A stretch of DNA of 64,000 nt, taken from the NCBI RefSeq assembly GCF_963678635.1, contig NC_087066.1, positions 25,375,736 through 25,439,735 of the forward strand. Direction: 5' to 3'. The number at the start of each line of letters is the position of its first letter. The stretch's first letter is position 1. The translations under genes and the position numbers were made by a program. The stretch comes from Symsagittifera roscoffensis. Lineage: Eukaryota > Xenacoelomorpha > Acoela > Convolutidae. Under the pieces are notes generated by a model. That model ran no database searches. It worked only from the letters and a program-made list of their open reading frames with translations, and was not told the DNA's origin. Shown here in pieces: positions 46,077-57,332 of the stretch.

Positions 46077-46858
46077 TTCATCCGGTGACAGTGGCATTCT
46101 TACAGCAACAGCAGCAGCAGCATCAACAACAGCAACAGTTATTTCAGCAGGAGCAACGTCATATTAACCCTGTACCCATGCTGCCATTTGGTGCTGCACC
46201 ATCGCAACCCCAAATTCCACATCCAGTTCCACCACAGCAACTTCCCCAGATGATGCCACCCTTGCTTCATGTTGCCCAGACAAACCAGGATCCACAATCA
46301 ATATCTCCACAGAGCATGTACTCTTCCGATGGTGGCAACAGTTCCCCAGTTTCTACGACATCATTCGGAAACATACAAGAAACAATGGCTCATAGACGGC
46401 GCCCATCACTCACGCCAGAGCCTCAGTCATCTACTTCCAAAAGCATGTTCGGACGACCTTCGACATCGGGAGGAGCATATGGTGCTCGTAGTAATTCGGC
46501 AAGCGCATCCGGAGGTCGCATGGCCACCTGTGACCTGTGTCCGTATCAAGCCAAACACCCCTACCAGATCAAGTTGCATAAGCGCAACTGTCACAGCGAC
46601 GAAAGACCTTACCAGTGCAACTACTGCTGGTATGCAAGTAAACAAAGATGCAACCTCAATCGCCATATTAGACAGGTGCACAGGCACGCAAACACTTTCT
46701 CCTCGTCCGCTTCAGTACCCAGCACAAATCCGGGAACTCCCAGCATGGGCACGCCCTTGGGGACGCCGGCGCCACGGAGTGTCACCGGGACAACAACACA
46801 TATGAGCAACTTCGCCCACAGTTCCATTTCAGACGCGAGTCTGGGAGCGAAACCGTAG
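46077..46858 (+). CDS. Zinc-finger gene A, exon 2 with paired C2H2
   Basis: Completes the protein (residues 525-784, stop TAG 46856-46858). It starts with a Gln-rich tract (CAG/CAA mixed), then a Pro/Gln/Met-rich part, a Ser-rich part, and two C2H2 fingers. Finger 1 is CDLCPYQAKHPYQIKLHKRN with C676, C679, H692, H697. Finger 2 is CNYCWYASKQRCNLNRHIRQ with C705, C708, H721, H726. Both are C-x2-C-x12-H-x4-H, joined by SDERPYQ, a variant of the TGEKPY linker. All eight ligands are present. This suggests a DNA-binding transcription factor with a Gln-rich activation region. The 178-codon frame overlapping it is a shadow. Gene B at 58304-58791 has the equivalent pair. Confidence 0.9.
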
Positions 46859-48285
46859 AGTCAATTAGTGTACCCTATGTGTAGTAGTCTGCTAAAACTT
46901 GAATTATCATTATCAATATAAAAAATACAAAACTTGATATTTTGTTATATTTTAACGTTTTATGTAGTATATGTTGAACATATTTAAATATGCGTTTCTT
47001 GTTATAATAGCTAGATTTGTGTTTGTCGTCGCTTGTTGATTGAACAATATCGTCGTTCTTTTTTCAATTCAACAGTTGCTTTATCAGTGTGATGGCGTCG
47101 TGATTCACCCGAAAATGTTCTTTGAAGTGTCATCTTAAAGTTGTGAAGTACCTATCTGTTATCTGACAAATATGCTATTTAAAAATGGTTAGTTACTTAT
47201 CATGTTTCATAACTTCAAATCTAAACAAGACTTGAAAATTGGCCGAATTTTAAAATACACAAAATTTTTAAGAACAAATTAAATGTGACCAAATGGGAAA
47301 TGATGATTTTTAGACAAAAACCGAAAAACTACAAAATGGCAATCATATATTTTTTATGATTACAGTTTTGGTTGACTTATGAAAACATTTGCGAGCTATT
47401 TTCGCGAATACGACTAAGACCGGTTAATCGAAGCCTTATGCCCGTGTATGAGAAGCAAAAAGCAGTTAATGCTGACAGATATAACTGAAAGAGATCTTTA
47501 TCAAGTCCTTCAGTCACACCGTCAGTTCCATGGATTTCAGCAAGACACATTCTTAAATTGAATTCAGGCTAAACAATCTACGGGTAAATTTACAGCAGCC
47601 AAAACGATTTTTCATGTAAGGTAAGATTTCTTGGCCCTCTAAACGTATTTCTTTTACGTGAAATGGAAAACAAAACTTATAATCTGAACGAGATTTCTGT
47701 CAACCAAATATGAGCCTCAAAGTTTCGCTGCTTGCAGAATATTTGTTACGGATTCGATATATGTTCCTGAACTTCATTTATCTTAAAAAATTACCATGTT
47801 TTTGGCGCCGCATTTTTTCCGGTTATTTTTAGAGGTATTTTTCTCAAAAAAGCTCGATCGCTACGACCGGAGCTTAAGGTGACCTGGAAAACTATGGAAA
47901 TCCATAGTTGGGAGATTTAAGCGTCGTTGGAATAATGGAAATTTTGTGAACCAGGAGGTAAAATAAAAGTGTTTTTGTCTCAGATGTGATTCAGGGCCCT
48001 AGCCAAGTCATTTTTGAGATGGGCTGTTTCCGAAAATCTGTTAAAACGTCTACAAATTTCCCAACTCATTTTTTGATCTTATTATTGTCTTTTTTTATTC
48101 ATGTGTTTTTTTGGGTTTAGCAAGAGATGGTTTTAGCAAAATTGAAATCAAGAAAAGCGCCCACCAACACCGGAAAATCTAAAATCTGCAGCAGTTTCTG
48201 TGGCGTTTTTTAAAAGTAAAATGGCAAAACAATAAAAATTACTGTTAAAGTTATGACTTTAAGACAGACACACACCTGTTTACGC
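46859..48285. other. Downstream of gene A, nothing recognised
   Basis: Includes the 3' untranslated region of gene A. No canonical AATAAA was picked out close to the stop. No repeat module or exon is recognised. Confidence 0.4.
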
Positions 48286-48289
48286 TGGC

Positions 48290-49080
48290 GAGCTTTATCA
48301 AATCGGAACACAGAATTTTTGTCGGGTTAACAGCTTGTTTAACAGAATCACTTATTTGTTATCTTGGTTCATAAACAGTTCAGTTTTCCACGGGTCTCCG
48401 GTAAACTTTGTCTGAAGGAAACGAATATATCTGGTACAGCAAAGGCCTTGGCTTAGAATCTGACCAGGACCTGTTTTTTTTCAAACGAAATATTCCATTT
48501 CAATCAAATGTCGGCTTATTATTTGTCTGCTTATTTGCCATGTCTTCGATTTCTTTTTGATGTATGCAGTTTTAATTGTTGCTTTTTGTGTTTCCGTATG
48601 CTCTTGCAATTTTTAAATCTACTTGCCTTGACTTTTCCATTATTTTGTCCCTTTTCCTTTTTTTTGTTTTTTTTTTTCTCGTCAAAAATTTTTTTCGGCC
48701 TAAATGATTTCGGCTTATTTTATATTGGTTTCTGACCTAATTTTGGGTCGTTTCGAGCAAACCATAAAATGTGCGCTTTCCTCCAGATCGCACAAAACGT
48801 TAAAAATCTCCGAATAGAATTTGTAGTTCAAAATTTTTCATGACAACAATTTTGTTTTCGTTTGATTATTGGTTTTGAATTTTCATTAAATGCCATCGAA
48901 TGTGTTTCTGGACGTGTTTTCCGGTAAAGGAACATCATTCCAGGCATTATTTAAAATTTTTTTCAGTTGTTTCTTTAACAATGTTTCCGTTTTTTTGAGA
49001 CTTAGTCGCTCTCCTTTCCTCTCCTGTCTGCTAGCCCTCAATGCTATTTTTATGTGGTATCGCAAGTGATGCGCAGCCAA
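48290..49080 (+). repeat. Composite repeat, head to hairpin, second copy
   Basis: Matches 37985-38775 in module order: CTTGTTTAACAGAATCACTT, a worn tRNA-like stretch (GAAGGAAACGAATATATCTG), TATTATTTGTCTGCTTATTT, AATTTTCATTAAATGCCATC, AATGCTATTTTTATGTGGTA. It ends at a half hairpin (GTGATGCGCAGCC) whose right arm is lost. Confidence 0.65.
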
Positions 49081-50045
49081 AATCAAACTCAAAAATTGTT
49101 TAAAAAATGCCAACTCAAAAAAAAAGATTCTGCCTGCTCAAATTACTATCGAAACCAGCAGCGAAACTTTAGAACAGTTTTGCTCTTTTTTCGATTTTCG
49201 GAACGTTTCAGTTCTTCTTTAGAATGCTCCATTTTTCAGTATAAGTGTGTTCAAAAGCATTATTAAATCACAACATAGATTCAGTTGTCTTCTAAAGTTC
49301 AAACATGAGTTCAAGCTACTTCTTCAATGAAAACAACTGAAAAGTTTGAACGCTGAAAGTTTTTCAATTATCTGTTTGCGATCAGGACTCTAGGGCTCAT
49401 TTAGAAGAAAATTGCTTGTAAAGAATGGGCGCGAAGTTTTGTTACTTGCTTGAAAATTGCCTTCGCTGCATCCATGAGCAAAGGCTGATCGTTTGATCGA
49501 AAGATCGAGCAACTAACAGTTCTGTGGCCGCAAAACGTATTTTGCAAACGTATTTTCTTCTTTTGATCCCGATTTTTTTATCATGGCTACCATTTCAGAG
49601 GAATCAAAATCTCGTTACGGCTTATGTACTAGCATTGTTTTTTTTGACATATGTAAGGTGAAATCAAATAGGTAAGGATATTTTTGAGTCTGACTACTGT
49701 CTTCATAATCACTGCTCTCTGATTTTACATCTTCTGTCAAAGAACAAAATTACTTTGTGGACTCTGATACACTCAGAGTTTTTGCAGTGTTTTGCGACCA
49801 CAAATTGGCTTCTTCATCAGTTCTTTGATTGTGATATCATATTTGGATTCATCAGATGAGTTCATGAGGTTTCTGGCTTTGATGGTCTTGATGTCATTTT
49901 TATTCTGGAATGGGTCGTTTTTAAGGACTATAAAATCAACAGTGAAGCTTTCCAGTTCAGAGAGCAGGTCTAAAACTGACTTGGATGTGGACGCTTTTGG
50001 ATACATTCCGTCATTTTTTTTATTGCAAATCACCAAGGTTTAAAT
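49081..50045. other. Unassigned, frames on both strands
   Basis: No exon recognised. The 87-codon - strand frame at 49773-50036 (with ARNLMNSSDESKYDITIKEL) has ordinary composition and lies just downstream of the LINE RT remnant on the same strand, so it may belong to that element. Its product matches no family I know. Confidence 0.3.
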
Positions 50046-50049
50046 ATAT

Positions 50050-50640
50050 TGAAATTGAAATGCACCAGTTATGTTTGTATCATCTGCAAAGAGAAAAATT
50101 TCTGTACAATTACAAAATTTCGGCTTGGCAAATCATTAATAACTACAAGAAAAAAAGTGGACCCAAGATCGAACCTTGGGGTCACCTCAGCCAATTTTAA
50201 TCCAATTTGATGATGTATCAGCATTTTAAAACCGTTGATATCGGTCTCTCAAATAACTTTCAAAACATTCCTAACAATTTTGTCGAAAACAATATTTTTT
50301 TTGGTTTGCTCGGAAGATTTTCATGATGAAAGGTATCAAAAGTGTTTTCCAAATTAAGAAAAAAATTTTGGTCGCTTCGAAGTTGTTGATTTGTTTCAGT
50401 GATAAAAGATGGTGTGATGCTTTGAGAGCTATTTTTACCAGTTAGTTTGTGAAGTAATTTGTGCACGCGTCTGGAGTCTCCGATAAACCCTTGAACTTCG
50501 AACGATAAAATTGTCTCTTAATACTGTGGACGCAAAAATTTAACCTGATGAGAAATCTGTACTTTCTTACTAATTGACCAATTGCGGTGAGCTACCTTGC
50601 GTTTGGCCCTTAGATTTTTAATGCGGTTGGTCATTCATTC
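50050..50640 (-). pseudogene. LINE reverse transcriptase remnant
   Basis: On the - strand three pieces follow one another in RT order. MTNRIKNLRAKRKVAHRNW (about 50560-50634) is the linker before RT. MHKLLHKLTGKNSSQSITPS with FLNLENTFDTFHHENLPSK (50260-50466) is the 'FLDLSKAFDTVDHEILL' block. VTPRFDLGSTFFLVVINDLP followed by SLFADDTNITG (about 50070-50190) is the 'GVPQGS.LGP.LF..YINDLP...FADDT' block with the catalytic Asp pair. Frames are broken between pieces. The F-A-D-D-T wording differs from the Jockey-like LINE at 3-11 kb, so this is another LINE family, possibly CR1-like. Confidence 0.75.
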
Positions 50641-50644
50641 AACA

Positions 50645-52987
50645 TCACTGACTGGCTAGCACTGTTTTCTTGGAGTAGGAGCAAATGTTTTATTTTCAGT
50701 TAATAATGTTGCCTGAAACTACCTAAAATATAGATTTTTGTATTCTGGTAAGGGTTCTAGGGTTTTATCAAATATGTGACTCAGCCGAAAAATGTATATC
50801 CATAAATATGCACCCTTTAAGGAAAGATTTATCCGGATTGTTTTGTTTTCACGCTTTCCGCAACACTGATACCTCCAGTTGAGTATAACTGGGTTGTGAT
50901 CAGTGAAATTTTAGTGGTTAAGAACAGAAACTGAAAAACAGGTGTGTCCTGAATAATAAAATGACCAATGCATTATGAAGAATTTTAACAAAAACGGGTT
51001 GTTTTATCTGGGAGTATTTCAAAGTCATAGCTATTCATTTGATTTTTGTGCTTTTGGACCATCAAATTGATTTTGAAGATGTCGATTTTAAAGTCCTGTT
51101 AAATGAAAAATGGTGTATCAAATGATGCTCTGGTAAAATATCGAATGATCCAATGAAAGCCTGTTTAGCATTTCATTTTATCATTTCTGGAAATTACAAC
51201 AAGTTTGAACTTCAAAACCCCTCTACAATAATTGCGAGAACTGCTTCACAGCCAGCGATATCTGATAATTTACATGAATGCTATCAAAATCATCTATTAT
51301 TTGAATCATGTAGTTGTGTGTGGTTTCGCTTTGGAAATTTCGATGCGTCACCACTGGCGCTTGAATTTCGTAAAACCAAGCCAAATTTTAATAACAATCC
51401 AGCTGGGAAAATTAAAAAGGTTATAATGAACTAAATTAACAAATTAGTATCCGTCGTGCTATGACTGTGATAAGATTCAATATGATAAATCTCTGGACTC
51501 TTTCCAATAATTATTTGTGGTACCTGGTTTTGCGTGAAAGAAACGTAAAAAGAACTAAAACACACTCGAAGACCAAGTTCCTACCCACTTTCAGTGGTCG
51601 GAACATTTACAGTTTGGATGTGGAAGATAAAATACAAATGAGTCGTCTGGCAAAATTGTAGTAATTTATGCTCAATCCTTTTTCTAACAGAATGCTTTTT
51701 TATTGAATTTCAAGTTAACATTTTAAAGTTCAAAATCAGATATGAGCTTTCCGAATCAGCAATTATTTGCGTCTTTAGTTAAGTCTTTGCTTACAAAATA
51801 TTAATAATTGAGCACAAGTTGGAAAAAAATGAGATCGTGAATCACTAATTTTTTTTTTGTCTTCGGTTAGTACTGGCCTAAGCGATGTATAAAATAACGT
51901 TTGAAAATGTTTGCTTGAAAGAGGATCGAAAGCTGACTGGCGTGTCACTATAAAAGACTCAACCGAAGTTTTCCAATCAATTGTTTTCGATACTTGGTAA
52001 GTTTTATTGCTGATCCAATAGATTTTTTATGTGCTGCCATCTGACGGGTATTTGTAGTGTTTCGAGTTAAAAAAAAAACTCGATTTAAATGTTCTTTTTG
52101 AATTTTGGCTGCTAGAGCAATAGTCTATCAAGATAAGTAACCGATCGTTTATCGATTAATAAGTTACCCCGTTAAAAAAAATTGTAAGTGAAGTTATTAA
52201 GTTACACAAAACACTGTGGCAACTATGCAAACTTTTCCTCATTTATTTTAGCTTTTAGTGCTGTTGTAAGATGTAGTAGATTAGGTTGATATTTTCTTTA
52301 TCAATTGTTGGTGAATTTGAATAGTGATCTGAGATTACATGACAAGTTTACCTTCTATCATTCTAAAGATAATTATGTTTTTAAATGCTTAATTAAGAGT
52401 GAAAATACTTCGAAATTACTTCTTATCTTTCAAGTGAATTGAATTCATAGAAACTGTTGATGTCGATGTTCTATAACGAAATGAATGGCACATTCTATTA
52501 ACATGTAATGAGAAGAATAATATATTTTGTATCATTTTTGTTTTTTCTTGAGTAGGAACAAATAAGCCTGCGGTGTCTCAAGTTGAGCTTGAACTATGGA
52601 GATCCCACAACGAGACTTTAGGGTAGAATAAGCTTACAATCAGATCTAATTTTTTTATTAACGGTTTTCTGGAATCATGTGACCAATCGACAATTTGATC
52701 CTTGATCGACGACCTAATCGTATGTTGCATTACTTGGAAGCATTCCTTAAAACTAGATTGTACGGTTGAAATAAGTGAAAAACCAGCAATTAAAAAGATC
52801 GCACAGTAGCTTTGGAAGGATAGTTAACGAGACAAGCAGGTCGGATCCAAGCCTAGCCTGGCCTGTTGAATAATGGATGATATTAAAGAAACAAAAAATA
52901 ACTCTTGATCTTTTTTCTCCGAGATGTTTGGCAGTTTTCAGATGAAAATGCCAAATGAGTAGCGGTGCTTGAAGATGTGATGTAAGA
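50645..52987. other. Intergenic, upstream of C6orf120 homologue
   Basis: No conserved exon or known repeat is recognised in 2.3 kb. Frames at 51153-51434 and 51461-51661 have ordinary composition but no family resemblance. The promoter of the C6orf120 homologue should lie at the right end. Confidence 0.35.
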
Positions 52988-53832
52988 ATGGCGCGTTGTT
53001 ATTCAAATTTACGTGCGCTCTTTTCTGCAAATTCTTTGAACCTCTTTTTCATTCTTGTTCCGATTCTGTATTTTGGCATGTCCTCTTCAGCATTAGTTAA
53101 AGAGGGCATAATATATGCTACCAATTATACGGTGTTTTCTGTTACAAGTCCGGGTAGAGTTATAATAACCTTGACTTCTTGGACTGGCGATGCGGATCTC
53201 TATGCAGTCGAGGCCCCTGGATCGGCCAGTGCCGAGAACTACGACTTGAGTTCTTACTCGTGCGGCAAAGACTTCATTTTAATTCCTCACGACTTCGCGC
53301 GACCTGTATCTGTTTCCATATATGGACATCCATTTGCAGAGGAAACTAAGTATACATTAGAGGCAGACTTCATCGAAGTTAAGGTATATAGTTCAAGGCT
53401 TAATGTCTTTTGTATTTTTGGTTTAGAAATTTCGAAGTGCTAAGCTTTCCAGTTGATAATTTAAGTTCTAATTGATGTTTCATGTTTTTTTTGGTTTAAA
53501 TTGACATTTGCCATTACGAGTTAACTGTAATTTTTTGTAAGCTGATTTTGCATGTTAATTTTGAGTCCGTGCTTTGATAATTGAGTTTACGCAAAAATGT
53601 TAGTTAAGTGGATCAAGTGAAAATGAATGTGTTTTTAAAATAGTATCATTTGAAATATGCTTATTGTTTCGTTCAGGAAGTAGATGGGTTTCTGGAGACG
53701 GATACTACATCAGAAGGGGAGGCCCTGATCGGATCCGAACCTCAATCGGAGAAAGGACCCGGAGGCACTATGGCAGTCGTATTCACCATTCTATTCGAGT
53801 TCCTCAAAGTACTGGCTGATGTGCTGCTGTAA
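52988..53832 (+). CDS. C6orf120: UPF0669 / C6orf120 homologue, complete
   Basis: Two exons: 52988-53383 and 53677-53832 (stop TAA), joined in phase 0 with donor AAG|GTATAT and acceptor TTTCGTTCAG. Inferred length 183 residues; the human protein is about 190. The N-terminus has a hydrophobic signal-like segment (LNLFFILVPILYFGMSSSA). The core has ATNYTVF (an N-glycosylation site at the place the human protein has one), SWTGDADLYAVEAPGSA, YSCGKDFILIP and VSIYGHP. These match the family's GDADLY, SC/TCG and YGHP motifs. Exon 2 ends in a hydrophobic tail, TMAVVFTILFEFLKVLADVL, like the human tail. The human protein is reported to be secreted; its molecular role is unclear. No break seen. Confidence 0.92.
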
Positions 53833-54394
53833 ATTAAACTAAATCTAGATTAGATTTTTATGGTTTCTTTTTTGCTTTTCTCCTAATTTCTTCATTCCTG
53901 AGTTGTATCTTTGTAGTTTTCTCATATTATTCTGTATAAGAAATTATCTCTCCTGGATGGATTTTTGAAGTTTGCTGAATTAGTGAATTTTGTACAAGGA
54001 TTTTACAACTTTTCCTGACATTTACTAAATCGATCTTGAAATTACCGAACAGTCCATATATTAAAAATAGTTGAAATTGACCAACAAAATCTCTGTCCAG
54101 AAATCTGGCTCAGTTTTTTTAAGTAGGTCTTATGCACAGCTTCAAAAACACAGGCTTGGCTCAAATTTTTATTGAAGTTATTAACGAGTCTTTTAAGAAA
54201 GGCTTGGCTCAAATTTTTTTTGAAGCTATTAACGAGTCTTTTAAGAAAAAATGTCTTTTTTAGAGTTTGGAATGAAAGACAGAAAATGAAAATTTTCAAA
54301 GGTTTGAATAACGTGATGTTTTCAATTTAACGGCGCTAGAGTTAAACGTTTTTCGAACTATCTGTTGGTCTTTGTTGTCGACGAGCTAAAAAGG
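53833..54394. other. Spacer between C6orf120 and gene B
   Basis: Contains a 48-bp tandem duplication at 54153-54248 (each unit starts GGCTTGGCTCAAATTTT and ends CTTTTAAGAAA). Otherwise nothing is recognised. Gene B starts only 562 bp after the C6orf120 stop, so its promoter is probably in or near this spacer. Confidence 0.5.
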
Positions 54395-54631
54395 ATGTTT
54401 TCTCCATCTCAAAACTCTGCGTCTCCTAAACTTCATTTGAGTCTATCACTGGACACGGCAGCTCTAAGTGCAGCCCAGATTTCAGGAGTGACAGAAGTGC
54501 TTTTGATCAACAAACTACTTAATCAGTGTCTGGGCTCTCTGTCTGTAACTTTCACCACTGGAACCGAACAGCAGAGTTATACTCAGAATAGCAGCACATG
54601 TTCACCACGATCGCCAAGAATTTTCCAAAAG
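54395..54631 (+). CDS. Zinc-finger gene B, exon 1
   Basis: Encodes 79 residues from ATG 54395 to the donor CAAAAG|GTATAA, phase 0. Residues 13-55 hold LHLSLSLDTAALSA and GVTEVLLINKLLNQCLG. These align with residues 14-66 of gene A: both have (I/L)S(I/L)SLD, GV(S/T)E(I/V)xL(I/V)NK and (D/N)QCLGxL. The segment in between is shorter in B. In gene A this segment continues uninterrupted into the Ser-rich region, whereas B has an intron here, so the paralogues differ in exon structure. Role inferred only: a shared interaction domain. Confidence 0.75.
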
Positions 54632-54819
54632 GTATAAATACAAACATACTTGTTATCTTCTGAATGCACAGTAACAAATGCACAGTAACATTCTATCCTT
54701 GTTGTTCCGACCAATAACAGTAGAGAGGAACTTAGTATTGGGGTGTGTTTTTTTTTTTTTGCAAAATCAGGTAACCACAAATAAATTCAAAGCCCTTGCA
54801 GTGGTGAGTCAAACACTAT

Positions 54820-55330
54820 TTACGCAAGCATAGCTTGTCTTATAGAAAGAACTCTCTTTTTTTCAACCTAAGTCGCAAATATTGTTGCGACAAAAAATGG
54901 TCATTTTGATCCGGCTTTTAAGTACAGCCAATGCTAAGGATAGTAACACAGACTATTATATTACAAATAGCACTTTAGCTTCAAAGTATCATGGTTCTGT
55001 AGCGTAGAGGTAGGGAAGGAGACCAGCAACAAAATAAGAGGGTTCGAACCTGGACAGGGTCGGATGTTTTAATGAGCTTTTTCGTATACTAATTAAAATG
55101 CATCCGCTCTATAAGTTGAGGCATTTTAGTTAGTAAATTTCTTTTTTTTTTTCAAATTGACTGGTAATGCGTCATAATTGACTTGCGTTTTTTAGCATTT
55201 ATGTAGACTCACAATTGGGGTGCGCCACTCAAGAAATTTTGTAGACTCAAAGTTTTAATCATTCAGTTTTTCCCATCAGCGTTATCTGTATTATTTTTGC
55301 TTGTGTATGTGAAGTGCAACTTCGCCTGTG
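54820..55330 (+). mobile_element. tRNA-derived SINE-like repeat, copy 2
   Basis: Inside the first intron of gene B, sense orientation. Order as at 34420-34950: GCAAGCATAGCTTGTCTTAT, GTCGCAAATATTGTTGCGA, ACAGACTATTATATTACAAA. Then come the tRNA-like unit at about 54990-55058 (GTAGCGTAGAGGTAGGG, GGGTTCGAACCTGG), TTTTTCGTATACTAATT, and the hairpin GTGAAGT-GCA-ACTTCGC. Confidence 0.7.
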
Positions 55331-55334
55331 TTAA

Positions 55335-56151
55335 AATTTTCCGAACTGTAGAGAAAAATTGGTTTACTTTTTTTAAATTTTTGGTCTAAATTTGAACGAA
55401 TAAAGCTTAAAATTTCGAAACGAGGCTTAGAACTTAGTTTTGAAGCTTCTCTTAGCGCCATCATGACAACAAAAAACTCTTAAAAACAAGAAAAAAAATT
55501 CGGCATAAAATTTGAAGAAAAAAAAAATAAAAATTCATTTTGTTCATTTGATAAAAGAATCGGTTGTCAAATTTGCGTATTCTGCTTTTTTTTATCGATT
55601 ATATTTATGCTCTAGGCTTTCGTTCTGATTCGCTTTTAGCCGAACGTCAAAAATTTTTCAATTTAATTGAAAAAAAAATTTTAAATTACTTTGTTGTTAC
55701 GAACGGCTATCTTTGTTTTTCTTGGTTTTTTATTCCACGAGTCAAAAAATAAAGGTTAAACTCCAGTAAAAAAAATATGATGTTATTAATGATTCATTAA
55801 CACATGCCAAAAAGGCAAATTTTTTGTTGGTATATTCAAGCGATGATTCCCTCGATAGCCGTTTTTTGTCTGTGAACTAATATTTCTACGCAATTATCTA
55901 CATCAGATTGTGTTTGTCAAGTTTGACTCCAGTTGAATATAATAGAAGATTTTACCTCTGAACGCTCCGCTCTATATTTTAATTTTACCTCTATATTTTA
56001 TTTATTATAGTTTCTAGAATTCATTTAACAGAATTTTGCTCACACTTTTTTTCGGGAATGTAGAAATTTTTATCTAATTGTTCAATGAATACTGCATATT
56101 TCATCTGCGTTATGACATTAGGGAGTGATATTTAATCCTATCTCTTTAAAG
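55335..56151 (+). other. Gene B intron 1, remaining part
   Basis: AT-rich, with a 62-codon Phe-rich frame that is not supported. It ends at the acceptor CCTATCTCTTTAAAG before exon 2. Confidence 0.45.
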
Positions 56152-56910
56152 GCCAAACGAAGACTTCCGAATGGTGACGTTGAGCAATCTCCGAGATCCT
56201 TCAAAACCAGAAGCAACGAAAACGGCGATTTCAATCCTCATTTAGAATCGAAACGAAATAGAGATGAAAACTCGAGGTGATGGCTCCCCGACAAATTTAT
56301 CCAATCAAGATGTACAGAATCTAGCTGAAGGCAGATCAAATACAAATGGCAATCAAAGCTCTGAGTCAGAATCAACAGAAACAGTGGACCATTTTCATTC
56401 TTCATTGATTGCTCCGGATCTGAACGAAGCTCCGAAAAGTTTACCTTTGTAGACGATGCTACATGTAAAAGTAGTCGACCAAGTTTAGCTGAAAGAATAA
56501 AGTCCTTAAGTGAGGTCTCAATTAATGATTTTGAAAGAACAAGTTGCATTACCTGGAAGTTCAAAAGTAGCCACAAAAGTCAAAGAAGAATTTGACTTGA
56601 GGTGGCGGTGTAGGTAGATAAAATGGAATTCTATAATAACAGCCAATCATTGCAACAAGCGAACGAACTGGGTAGTATGCACAGTTTTCCAATACCACCA
56701 ATGAATTTTCAAAACGCTCAAAGTTTCAGTCCAATTTTTTCCAAGGCCAACTAATATGCATTCATTTCCAGTTCCCAATCAAGTAATGACTCATCAGCCG
56801 ATGATGAACAATCACATGGTTCCCGTTCAAAGGAGTAGGTTTGGGAATTTGCACCAGGGGCCACTCATATGCTGGGTCATATGCAACCAGGGTTTTTTTC
56901 CTCCAAAAGG
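56152..56910 (+). pseudogene. Zinc-finger gene B, middle exon(s), frame-broken
   Basis: Coding-like composition but the frame shifts several times. 56152-56277 gives AKRRLPNGDVEQSPRSFK and ENGDFNPHLESKRN; NGDFNP matches gene A near residue 405. Coding quality then moves by one frame at about 56275 (GDGSPTNLSNQDVQNLAEGR, then a SESEST run) and moves back at about 56440 (FVDDATCKSSRPSLAERI). Further on, 56624-56753 (MEFYNNSQSLQQANELGSMH) and 56750-56880 (MHSFPVPNQVMTHQP, NNHMVPVQRSR) form a Gln/Met/Pro-rich part like the start of gene A exon 2. The breaks sit at homopolymers and close to an assembly gap. They may be sequencing errors rather than true decay. Confidence 0.55.
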
Positions 56911-57110
56911 NNNNNNNNNNNNNNNNNNNNNNNNNNNNNNNNNNNNNNNNNNNNNNNNNNNNNNNNNNNNNNNNNNNNNNNNNNNNNNNNNNNNNNNNNN
57001 NNNNNNNNNNNNNNNNNNNNNNNNNNNNNNNNNNNNNNNNNNNNNNNNNNNNNNNNNNNNNNNNNNNNNNNNNNNNNNNNNNNNNNNNNNNNNNNNNNNN
57101 NNNNNNNNNN
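56911..57110. other. Assembly gap, 200 N
   Basis: Exactly 200 N characters inside gene B, so the size may be a placeholder. Frames that run through it are not real. Confidence 0.99.
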
Positions 57111-57332
57111 TTTTAAAACCAAAAAAATTCATGAATTTTCTGCAAAAAAATTGAAAATTTTTTTTTCTAGTTTTTTGAGTCATTTTTCTTCAAAAGTTTC
57201 GGTCCAAATTGCCTATATAACTATGACTGTCTAATATGCCTAAATTCTAGTTTTACGTCAGATCCTTTTCACACCACGCAGAAAAAGTTACAAAAATTTG
57301 AAAAAAAAAAACATTTTTTTCGTAGTTTTTTA

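Noticed and set aside
46529-46690. Naming gene A after Ikaros, hunchback or REST type factors
   Set aside because: Only the general C2H2 pattern is shared; finger number, linker and N-terminal segment do not fit any of them well enough.
46269-46805. 178-codon frame overlapping zinc-finger exon 2
   Set aside because: The other frame has two perfect C2H2 fingers and a good splice phase; this one is a shadow with a Gln/Pro-rich codon pattern shifted by one.
47395-47580. Weak RT-like wording downstream of gene A (LMPVYEKQKAV)
   Set aside because: No second RT motif in order nearby; the likeness is too short to support an element.
56756-57234. Frames running through the N block
   Set aside because: They are artefacts of the 200-N gap.
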